A stretch of DNA of 64,000 nucleotides from Leptofilum sp965223285 (GTDB lineage Bacteria > Chloroflexota > Anaerolineae > Promineifilales > Promineifilaceae), in contig NZ_OZ244997.1 of assembly GCF_965223285.1 (NCBI RefSeq), positions 5,022,001 to 5,086,000 of the forward strand, in the 5' to 3' direction. The first letter of the stretch is position 1, and every line of letters starts with the position of its first letter. Shown in pieces: positions 7,811-14,781 of the stretch. A model generated the notes under the pieces. That model was not told the origin of the DNA, made no database searches, and was given only the letters and a program-made list of their open reading frames with translations. The position numbers and the translations under genes were made by a program.

Positions 7811-8800
7811 TCAAAAGAAGTTTTGTACAGCTTCAATTGCTTCCGAAACGCCCTTTATCAAACCTGCTAGCGATGCTGCGCCAGCGATTAACCCTTTGAC
7901 ATTCTTTAGATGCTTAATAATTGTTCCCTGTTGAGCATCTTCCTTTTTTGCTTGCTGTACTGCTTTAGTCATTTGATAAGAAGCATCTGTGGCGGCGTCC
8001 TCATCAAGCTGACCAGTTGATATTGCATTCTCTACCTCGCTTTGAAGTCGCTCTAACTGCCCTATCAACTCATTGCGGTTTTTCACATTTGAGAAATTGA
8101 TGTTCCCAGCAGCATTGTATTGATAGTTGACGTTCTGTCCTCTTTGATCAAAAATTGTCATTGTTTTTACCTCTTGAATTACAAATTCCGGGTTGCGTAA
8201 TATGATTCTATTTACTAGATTCTCAACGTCTGGTTTTTGAAGACCGCCTAATTGGTCTCCCGAATCCGCCGCTAGATTCTCTAGTTCGATAACAAAGTCA
8301 AGCAAGCGGTTTTTCGCAGAATCCGCTATTTGGACTAAACTGCTTGATGAAACCTCTTTCCACGCTCTTAGAAGCTGTCCACCCTGTTTTGCAAATATTT
8401 TCGATAGAGCATCGAACATAGGTCGATCCCAGTCAATCTGTAAAACAGTACTGGTTTCTCTCTCAGACTTACGAATCATGTCTTCAATACTGCTCATTCC
8501 AGCAAATATTTCAGCTTGATATGCGTAGTCAAAGTTGGGCTTAACTGGTGCGCGCGATATTTGATGTACTGAAACGCTCGAAAAGGTATGGTAATTACTA
8601 TATGATTGAGCAGGTACTTTGCGATAATCGGGTAGATTTGCCGAATCTTGATAGCTATTTAGTTCATTCCTCGCCCACATTTTGAGTGCCTCAGAATTAA
8701 GTCGACTTGCCAAAACAAGAGATTTACGAAGAGTATTTGAGAAGTCGTTGTTGGATTCGACCAATTCGCCTTGAATTTGATGTAGTAAGTTGATCGTCAT
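7811..8800 (-). CDS. AbiTii-domain protein (putative abortive-infection effector)
   Basis: The 329-residue protein begins with LLHQIQGELVESNNDFSNTLRKSLVLASRLNSEALKMWARNELNSY, then LPDYRKVP. This is the AbiTii pattern (two helices, 'LR-A-LA-L', 'W-ELNGY', 'LPDYR'). A helical middle follows to about residue 210, then GNINFSNVKNRNELIGQLERL with a coiled coil, and a C-terminal hydrophobic stretch with GLIAGAASLAGLIKGV that could insert into or contact a membrane. AbiTii names an abortive-infection phage-resistance family. The gene is last in a three-gene operon with a kinase and a response regulator-ATPase (17-bp gap), which suggests a controlled effector. Effector role is inference; the domain call is fairly strong. 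Confidence 0.75.
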   Translation of the reverse strand: MTINLLHQIQGELVESNNDFSNTLRKSLVLASRLNSEALKMWARNELNSYQDSANLPDYRKVPAQSYSNYHTFSSVSVHQISRAPVKPNFDYAYQAEIFAGMSSIEDMIRKSERETSTVLQIDWDRPMFDALSKIFAKQGGQLLRAWKEVSSSSLVQIADSAKNRLLDFVIELENLAADSGDQLGGLQKPDVENLVNRIILRNPEFVIQEVKTMTIFDQRGQNVNYQYNAAGNINFSNVKNRNELIGQLERLQSEVENAISTGQLDEDAATDASYQMTKAVQQAKKEDAQQGTIIKHLKNVKGLIAGAASLAGLIKGVSEAIEAVQNFF

Positions 8801-8817
8801 ACGAACTCATCTTAAAT

Positions 8818-10242
8818 CTATACGGACTTTATTATTCCACCACGAACAAACAAAGTTTGATATATACGATTTTTAATCTTGCAGTTCCCGTTTTCATCTG
8901 AGCAAATTACCCCTATCAATTCTAAATCTTCGACTATAGGATTTGTGTTGGGACTGAACCAAATCGTCTCGCCATTGTAGATTTTGGAGAGTGATGAGTG
9001 TAATATCTTAGAATCAGTAATGCGTTTTACTATAGAAGGTAAATGATTCTCATCATCACGAATTAGTGATAACGCTACCTCGTCTACAGTTGTTGCAGTT
9101 GAGAATCTATCAAGCAATGAGAGAAGTTTATGAGTTAAGTATGGCTGGCCATGCGTCCAATTAAACACTCTTTCAACAATTTCCCTCCGCCTTTCATCGG
9201 CTAGAAGTATTGGTCTGCTCAAATGCGTTATTTCAGCCAGATCAAAATCACGTAGACGAACTCTCTGAGCTACGTTGAACGGGGAAATCCGTTCGTTATT
9301 TATTAGATTTTTTGGATGAAATGAGCCAGCCAACAAGAAAGTTAGACTATTAAATTCAGTTTCGGCATCGCGTGCGTTATGCACGTCTCTTAAGACAGTA
9401 AAGAATCTTTCAGAATTTGGAATGTCTACGGAGCCAATTTCATCGAAAGTAATGATAATCTGTTTCCCTAGTTCATTCCCCAATCCCGCCACTTCAAAGA
9501 GATACTCCCTCCATCCAAAACTATCTTCTGGCAAATGAACAGTTGTCTTTGATAAGGCAAATTGTAATTGTCGATTCAGTAAGAAGCAGAGTTTTTGATA
9601 CCATTGCTTCTCAATGTCAGTGCTCAACGAACTTATATCAATGGATAATACCAATGAGTCATCTAGCAATTTTGTTCGCCGCAAAAAGTTGATTAGACTG
9701 GTTTTGCCTTGCTGTCTCGGTTCTACTATGAGAATGTAATGATTTTGTTTAAGATACGTGACCACCTTTTGTTCTGCATCGCGGGGAGTATAGATTGCCG
9801 CGTCTTCAGATGTCAGAGCCCCTCCAGCCTTAAATTCAGAAACTAATCCGAAGTCTCGTCCGCTTAGGGCAGCCTCAACCGCTTGCACAAGCTCTTCAAG
9901 ACCTGCTTGTTTTGTCACGTAATCTATCGCAATCGGTAATGAGTTGTTTGACGCTGATAGCACCTCACGTATTGAGGTATATTGAGGATAAGCTGTATAG
10001 ATAATTTTTGGTATTGTTCTCCCTACCGTTTTTGCAAATTCAATACCTGATTGATCCTCTGGCAAATCCTCTTTTAACCGCACATCTGTAATGATAAGGT
10101 CAATCGCCTGCGAACTGAGAATATGAACGGCTTGCGAAAGAGTGGTAGCCACATGAACTGAATAGCCCCGTTCTCCTAGAACTGCTAATATCAATTCGCC
10201 ATAATCGACATTGTCGTCCAAAAACAAAATGTTGTAATTCAT
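8818..10242 (-). CDS. Response regulator fused to a STAND-type (AAA_35-like) ATPase
   Basis: The 474-residue protein starts with a receiver domain that keeps all key residues: the DD pair in ILFLDDN, phospho-acceptor Asp in DLIITDVRL, the Thr/Ala switch in IIYTAY, and Lys in DYVTKQ. From about residue 145 an ATPase follows, with the Walker A variant EPRQQGKTSLINFL and Walker B QIIITFDEIGSV, then GQPYLTHKLLSLL and a winged-helix-like C-terminus (TIWFSPNTNPIVEDLELIGVI). This matches AAA-like ATPases of the AAA_35/STAND group. I chose ATG at 10242 (MNYNILFLDD); a GTG at 10260 would overlap the kinase gene by 14 bp. Phosphorylation by the preceding kinase could switch its oligomeric state. It has no DNA-binding output domain that I recognise. 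Confidence 0.78.
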   Translation of the reverse strand: MNYNILFLDDNVDYGELILAVLGERGYSVHVATTLSQAVHILSSQAIDLIITDVRLKEDLPEDQSGIEFAKTVGRTIPKIIYTAYPQYTSIREVLSASNNSLPIAIDYVTKQAGLEELVQAVEAALSGRDFGLVSEFKAGGALTSEDAAIYTPRDAEQKVVTYLKQNHYILIVEPRQQGKTSLINFLRRTKLLDDSLVLSIDISSLSTDIEKQWYQKLCFLLNRQLQFALSKTTVHLPEDSFGWREYLFEVAGLGNELGKQIIITFDEIGSVDIPNSERFFTVLRDVHNARDAETEFNSLTFLLAGSFHPKNLINNERISPFNVAQRVRLRDFDLAEITHLSRPILLADERRREIVERVFNWTHGQPYLTHKLLSLLDRFSTATTVDEVALSLIRDDENHLPSIVKRITDSKILHSSLSKIYNGETIWFSPNTNPIVEDLELIGVICSDENGNCKIKNRIYQTLFVRGGIIKSV

Positions 10243-10246
10243 GACG

Positions 10247-11020
10247 TTAATCTGAGACACGAACTTTTCTTAGCTCTAAAGCGAAAGTGCTTCCATCCCC
10301 TGAAGTTTCAGCTAGTTGAATCTGGCCTTCTACAGATTCAACGATTACTTTTACCAGTAACAATCCGAATCCTTTTCGACCACGCTCATTGCGTTCTATC
10401 GGTCTACGAAATAAGTCCTTTTTGACTTGAGCGGGAACACCCTGCCCTGTGTCAGTGATTTCAATAGAGACTGTCGTATCAGATTCCTTAGCCGAAATAG
10501 TCAACTCTTTATTCTCAGAAACTTTCATAGACCTTATTGCATTATTTACAACAATTTCTATACAGGACATTAACCACTGCTTATTACCACGAACCTCAAC
10601 TGAGTCACCAACCGCCATTTGAGTTGTTGCTTTTACACCTAAAGAATCAAATTCTTCTTTGTAGTGATCTATGACTGATTGAACCAAGCATTTTACATTT
10701 GTCTGATCTGAGCCATCTCTAAACCGCGATAAATACGGAAAATCTCGGTCCGCCATTTTCTGAGTTATCTTGTCAAGACGCTCCAGCCACTTCAATATCT
10801 GGGCTGAGTCCTCGTTTCTAGTAATGCGTTCCCTCAGCAAATAAACAGAATCCCTTATCGCGTATATATCTCCAGATATATTGTGAACCCACGCTCCTGT
10901 AATCGCTTCCAGCAAGTACATTGCACTTTCTGCTGGTAGTGACCGTTTAAGCCGCTCGTTCTCCGCTTCTAGCTCACGTATTCGCGTTTTCAAAGTGTCA
11001 AATTCGGTTGGTTGATTCAT
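10247..11020 (-). CDS. Soluble sensor histidine kinase-like ATPase
   Basis: The protein (257 aa) has no signal peptide or membrane segment. An N-terminal coiled coil (TRIRELEAENERLKRSL) is followed by an H-box-like AWVHNISGDIYAIRDSV, with His at about residue 48. A catalytic HATPase domain then shows N box EIVVNNAIRSM, G1 DTGQGVP, and G2 GRKGFGLLLVK. It is therefore a cytoplasmic two-component kinase without a recognised sensory domain, possibly sensing through the coiled coil or a partner. It ends just before the response regulator-ATPase begins, so the two are coupled. It is the first gene of the operon; the upstream 200 bp carry palindromes and an attC-like site. Confidence 0.8.
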   Translation of the reverse strand: MNQPTEFDTLKTRIRELEAENERLKRSLPAESAMYLLEAITGAWVHNISGDIYAIRDSVYLLRERITRNEDSAQILKWLERLDKITQKMADRDFPYLSRFRDGSDQTNVKCLVQSVIDHYKEEFDSLGVKATTQMAVGDSVEVRGNKQWLMSCIEIVVNNAIRSMKVSENKELTISAKESDTTVSIEITDTGQGVPAQVKKDLFRRPIERNERGRKGFGLLLVKVIVESVEGQIQLAETSGDGSTFALELRKVRVSD

Positions 11021-11021
11021 A

Positions 11022-11104
11022 GTGTTATAAAGAAATGTCCGCCGTTCAGTTGCTTATGCCGCGCTCGATTCCTTTGGCGCGTCGGCTTCAAGCTCGCGTT
11101 AGGC
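11022..11104 (-). other. Second attC-like site, upstream of the kinase gene (degenerate)
   Basis: On the minus strand it opens GCCTAACGCGAGCTTGAAGC followed by CGACGCGCC, a close match to the R''-L'' half of classical attC sites (RYYYAAC exact). The closing half GAGCGCGGCATAAGCAACTG then AACGGCGG pairs partly with it, but it lacks a clean GTTRRRY. It lies immediately before the kinase ATG at 11020, in the same orientation as the site at 7679-7785. The two sites bracket the three-gene operon as in a cassette array. Confidence 0.5.
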
Positions 11105-11233
11105 GGGGGGAGAGTGTTTCGGATAGTTCGTTTTGCTGCACTAGCCTGCCTAACATATTATTATCCTGCGTTACTATAGTCGAGTTGAAGCTAGAGTTTA
11201 CTTACTATAGTAACTCACTATTTAGAATTGTTC
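11105..11233 (-). promoter_or_regulatory. AT-rich control region of the kinase operon with TTACTATAGTAA palindromes
   Basis: The perfect 12-base palindrome TTACTATAGTAA (11202-11213) and a second half-copy GTTACTATAGT (11170-11180) lie 32 bases apart upstream of the operon. A stand-alone GTTAGGC (minus strand, 11148-11154) is also present. The arrangement looks like paired operator sites overlapping the promoter. The regulator is unknown. Confidence 0.4.
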
Positions 11234-11503
11234 TCAATTGCCTTGCGGTACAAGACGGCCGCTTTCCTGCACATCCACTGGCACGCCATCAAGTAGGCCG
11301 GGGATGATGTCTTCCGGGGCAAGCTGGGCGCGGGGCACCTTCTTTTCTACCATCACCACCAGCACCACCTCATCGGTGCGTGTCTTGTGCCGATGCCGAA
11401 AACCAATCCCTACGCCAACCACGTTTGCTTTAGCCATCAGCTCCGCCTGATGCGCCTCTTTTACCACTCTAATGCGTTCAATTGCTTCTTGATAATCGCT
11501 CAT
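11234..11503 (-). CDS. Stand-alone 'GVGIG' domain protein (N-terminal module of the adjacent protease)
   Basis: The 89-residue protein reads AHQAELMAKANVVGVGIGFR, then TDEVVLVVMVEKKVP and PEDIIPGLLDGVPVDVQESG. It is a clear paralogue of the N-terminal 85 residues of the protease gene upstream (ASHTAALMARPNVVGVGIGH, then TDELCLSVLVADK and VNNVPTDVVQIG). Only 3 bp separate the two genes, so they are cotranscribed. In such proteases this segment probably acts as a prodomain or chaperone, and a free copy could inhibit or assist the enzyme. No signal peptide is seen. The relation is seen in the sequence; the role is inferred. Confidence 0.75.
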   Translation of the reverse strand: MSDYQEAIERIRVVKEAHQAELMAKANVVGVGIGFRHRHKTRTDEVVLVVMVEKKVPRAQLAPEDIIPGLLDGVPVDVQESGRLVPQGN

Positions 11504-11506
11504 GGC

Positions 11507-12517
11507 CTAAAATTCCACGTTTAAACAATCTAAAACCGCCTGAATGGGGCTAAAAATGGTAGATTGCGTCGATCCGGCAAATAGCAAGCCAACGGCCTCC
11601 TGGGTATCCAAAGCCACAACCAGTGAGCCAGAATCGCCCCCTTCCGACATTGGCCCAGCGATGAGCTGATTTTCAAAGGTAGCCACTCTGCCAGAGCCAT
11701 AATTAACGCTCACTGTCGCTTCTATTTGGGTGATGACCCCGGTGGTATACCCTGTGGTGCGGCCAGATTTGCGTACCTGCATCCCCAGCACGCCTTCTGT
11801 GATGCCACTGATTTCGCCAATGTTCAAAATCTCATCCAGCACGTCCCCATCGTTTAAGGGGCGGGCGACGGCCGCATCGACCAAATTAACGGCCTGCGGA
11901 TTCGCCTGAAAAACGGAAACGCGATGGCTAGAACCTAGAAAATTGGCAAACGCATTGCCAATACCGGCATAGGTTGAGGCGATACCACAGCCAGAGCCAG
12001 ACGTTTCGCCAAAATCAATCGTGCAAAACCGCTCCAGATTGGCAATGTGGTCGTTGGCCACGCTGCCGCCGTCGGCACCACCGGGCTGGATGATGGGGTC
12101 ACCCACTTGGGCGTCGTTGCTGTTGGCAAGCACGTGGTTATTGGAGAGGATGAGGCGTTGGCCTGTGGTGCGGTCGCGCACAATGCAGCCCAGCGTTCCG
12201 GCCGAAATTTGGTAATGGCCAATGCTCACGCCGCCGGGTGCCGGCCGAAACTTTCCGGTGGGCACCTGATTGGCACGCACGGTGCCAATTTGCACCACAT
12301 CGGTCGGCACGTTGTTCACCGTTTTGGGGACTAACGCTTCAGTAGCCAACCCTTCGATGGCTATTTTGTCAGCTACCAGCACTGAGAGGCACAGCTCATC
12401 GGTTTGTTCTGTGCCCTTTATGCGATGACCAATGCCCACGCCTACGACGTTAGGACGCGCCATGAGCGCGGCCGTATGGCTTGCTTTTGCTGCACGGACT
12501 TCACTTAATTCTGCCAT
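11507..12517 (-). CDS. Trypsin-like serine protease with N-terminal GVGIG domain
   Basis: The 336-residue protein has the N-terminal GVGIG module (residues 1-85) and then a chymotrypsin-fold domain. His lies in LILSNNHVLAN, Asp probably in NLVDAAVARP, and Ser in EGGDSGSLVV, with GCIVRDRTTGQRL as the opening strand. It resembles the NAL1-like/S1-type proteases found in bacteria. No secretion signal is visible, so it may be cytoplasmic or exported by another route. A strong ribosome-binding site (GGAGGGAAAA) precedes the ATG at 12517. One ACGGCCGC near-motif but no exact palindrome lies within it. Substrate unknown. Confidence 0.8.
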   Translation of the reverse strand: MAELSEVRAAKASHTAALMARPNVVGVGIGHRIKGTEQTDELCLSVLVADKIAIEGLATEALVPKTVNNVPTDVVQIGTVRANQVPTGKFRPAPGGVSIGHYQISAGTLGCIVRDRTTGQRLILSNNHVLANSNDAQVGDPIIQPGGADGGSVANDHIANLERFCTIDFGETSGSGCGIASTYAGIGNAFANFLGSSHRVSVFQANPQAVNLVDAAVARPLNDGDVLDEILNIGEISGITEGVLGMQVRKSGRTTGYTTGVITQIEATVSVNYGSGRVATFENQLIAGPMSEGGDSGSLVVALDTQEAVGLLFAGSTQSTIFSPIQAVLDCLNVEF

Positions 12518-12611
12518 TTTTCCCTCCAGGACTTCGAGTTAAGGGGGAACGATGCGGGGTACTATGTGGATTTTGAACAGTATAAGGCAGGACGGTGGGG
12601 AAAACAACCAG

Positions 12612-13817
12612 TTATGATTCAGCAAGCTGTTCTATTTTTCGGCGCATTAACTCTATTTGCTTGGCTAAAAGTTGTCGCGTTTTGGGGTCGTGTGTCTTTT
12701 GCTGGGCTTGCTGCAAAGTGTCGAGGCTGCGTTTTGGGAAGCCCAACCGGGCATACCCGTTTGCCAAGCGTCGCAAGACAGCCACATTGCCCGGCGACCG
12801 CCCGACTGCCCGCTGCCAATAGAGAACGGCCGTTGCCCACATCCCCCGTTGAGCAAATAATTTCCCGGCTTTATCCAGCACCAGTGGGTCTTTGATGCGA
12901 TCATCCGCAGCCGCAACGCGCCAACGCTTCTCTCGTCTGAAATCTGGCCCAGCCAAAAGCGTCAACGCTAAATCTGAAATCATGTAAATAATAAAAATCA
13001 CCCAGGCAACAATAAATTGCCAGGGTGCGGTGGGAACATTTGCCGGAATGGGTGGTGAAAAAATAGCGACCAAAACAGTGATGATGAAAACGATCACAAA
13101 TCTCACCATAACCAGCCAATAAGCCCACACTTTGCGAAAATAGAGTGCAACCGTGATGCCAATAAACAAGGGCAGTAAGGACAAGATTATCCACAAGAAG
13201 AGCCTGGCACCAGCTACTTCACGATTTCTAAACGCACCTATAGAGACAAGCCATGTAATCAACGAGAACATTCCCAAAATAATGAGAATATAAAGAAAAT
13301 GGCTCACACCGCGAAATAAAATCCAATTCTCCAAATACCGACTTCGGTTGGGGGAAACTGGCTCCTTTCCCACCATTTTGCGGGTGCATTTGGGGCATCT
13401 CTTATCGGTGCGTTGTACGGGTTGGGCGCAGTAAGCACATAAATTTGCAGGACTGCTCCAAGCATCCTGGTATCGATCCGCATGGGGATCGCCTGTTTCT
13501 GTCAGAACCACATCATAAACTGGCTCAGCCCAAACTTCTTTCTCTTCTGCTTTTGTGGGGTGAGGGGGGGAAGATGTGACACCCAGCTTTTGTAACCCTT
13601 TTTGAGCCATCTTGTTGTTGGGATTAATAGCCAGTACGTTTTCCAAGCAGATTTGACGGTCTTCTTTGGTTTTTACCGTGCCACTTAACCATAGCCAGGC
13701 AGTTTCGTTTTGCTCGTCTTGTTCCACAATTTGCAACAAAAGTTGATGGGCTTTTTCGCGCTCACCTCTTTTAGCTGCCTGGATCGCTGTTTGCAGGAGA
13801 TGGTTAATTTCCGGCAT
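12612..13817 (-). CDS. TPR and zinc-ribbon membrane protein
   Basis: The 401-residue protein starts with TPR-like helices (QAAKRGEREKAHQLLLQIVEQD, NETAWLWLSG, then 'CLENVLAINPNNKMAQKGL'). After a linker comes a zinc ribbon with two CxxC pairs (CAYCAQPVQRTDKRCPKC, about residues 130-150). Four transmembrane helices follow at roughly 170-290. The C-terminal part again has TPR-like repeats (RDPLVLDKAGKLFAQRGMWATAVLYWQRA, then GNVAVLRRLANGYARLG). This architecture is common in Chloroflexota. It is probably a scaffold; no enzymatic motif is seen. Confidence 0.7.
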   Translation of the reverse strand: MPEINHLLQTAIQAAKRGEREKAHQLLLQIVEQDEQNETAWLWLSGTVKTKEDRQICLENVLAINPNNKMAQKGLQKLGVTSSPPHPTKAEEKEVWAEPVYDVVLTETGDPHADRYQDAWSSPANLCAYCAQPVQRTDKRCPKCTRKMVGKEPVSPNRSRYLENWILFRGVSHFLYILIILGMFSLITWLVSIGAFRNREVAGARLFLWIILSLLPLFIGITVALYFRKVWAYWLVMVRFVIVFIITVLVAIFSPPIPANVPTAPWQFIVAWVIFIIYMISDLALTLLAGPDFRREKRWRVAAADDRIKDPLVLDKAGKLFAQRGMWATAVLYWQRAVGRSPGNVAVLRRLANGYARLGFPKRSLDTLQQAQQKTHDPKTRQLLAKQIELMRRKIEQLAES

Positions 13818-13899
13818 GGTTCGTTTTAGTTTTCTTTGTTAGGCACGCCGCACACGACTGGAGTGCAGTTTGCAGGTTGAAACTCGTTAATTTCATGCT

Positions 13900-13945
13900 T
13901 TCCAGGTGACAACTAGCTGTTTTGTAAGATAGCTGCCACCTGGAA
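13900..13945. repeat. Inverted repeat between sdhB and the TPR gene
   Basis: TTCCAGGTGACAACTAGCT pairs with AGCTGCCACCTGGAA around a short loop. There is no T-run. It may act as a weak terminator or mRNA-stabilising hairpin behind the sdh operon, or it may be a copy of a dispersed hairpin. Confidence 0.45.
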
Positions 13946-13961
13946 TTGGCTTAAATGCTTT

Positions 13962-14687
13962 TTATATTTCACCAGAGGTGAGAGCCATTTTCACTTCTGC
14001 TAACGCTTTGGTCACTTCAATTTCGCGCGGGCAGGCGTTGGTGCAGTTGAAGTTGGTACGGCACCGCCAGACGCCCATTGTATCGCCCACGACATCGAGT
14101 CGCTCATTGTGGGCCTCATCCCGCGAGTCAAAGATGAAGCGGTGGGCTTGTACGATAGCTGCGGGGCCGATGTACTGCTCGTTGGCCCAGAAGCTGGGGC
14201 AGGAGCTGGTACAGGCGGCACACAAAATACATTTAGTGGTGTCGTCGAACCGCGCCCGATCTTCTTGGGTTTGCAGCCGTTCACGGCCGTTTTCCGGCAC
14301 GGGTGAATCGTTCACAAAGTAAGGCATCACCGAGCGATAATGATCAAAGAATGCATCCATGTCCACAATCAAATCTTTCAGGACGCGCATTCCCAAAATC
14401 GGCTCTACCTGAATTTTGACGCTGTTGCTACCCTCTTTTGCCAGCCGGGCCACCAATGTTTTGCAGGCCAGAGCATTAGCGCCGTTAATACGAACCGCAT
14501 CAGACCCACAAACGCCGTGTGCGCATGAGCGGCGCAGCGAGAGCGTGCCATCTTGTTCCCACTTCACCCGGTGCAGCACATCTAAAACGGAATCGTTGGG
14601 GCGAACGTCTTGAATGGTGTAGTCACCCCACCACGGTACGCTGTCTTTTTCCGGGTTAAAGCGGCGAATGCGTAATTGAACTTGCAT
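13962..14687 (-). CDS. sdhB: Succinate dehydrogenase iron-sulfur subunit
   Basis: This 241-residue subunit carries electrons from FAD to quinone. The N-terminal ferredoxin domain has the [2Fe-2S] ligands in LRRSCAHGVCGSDAV and ANALAC. The C-terminal domain has the [4Fe-4S] ligands in CILCAACTSSCPSF and the second cluster in CRTNFNCTNACPREI. A good ribosome-binding site (GAGGAGATTCT) precedes the ATG at 14687. It lies 94 bp after sdhA as the last gene of the sdh operon. The gene is intact and typical; fumarate reductase activity cannot be excluded. Confidence 0.93.
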   Translation of the reverse strand: MQVQLRIRRFNPEKDSVPWWGDYTIQDVRPNDSVLDVLHRVKWEQDGTLSLRRSCAHGVCGSDAVRINGANALACKTLVARLAKEGSNSVKIQVEPILGMRVLKDLIVDMDAFFDHYRSVMPYFVNDSPVPENGRERLQTQEDRARFDDTTKCILCAACTSSCPSFWANEQYIGPAAIVQAHRFIFDSRDEAHNERLDVVGDTMGVWRCRTNFNCTNACPREIEVTKALAEVKMALTSGEI

Positions 14688-14781
14688 AGAATCTCCTCAT
14701 TTTCAGTAAAGAGTATTCAGCTTAGCAGTATTCAGTTTATGTACCCTAACTGATTACTGGCCACTGATTACCGCCTACTTT

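Noticed and set aside
11035..11307. A plus-strand frame of 90 codons in the region upstream of the kinase gene
   Set aside because: It runs through the attC-like site and the palindromes, has no domain, and overlaps the protease partner gene on the other strand.
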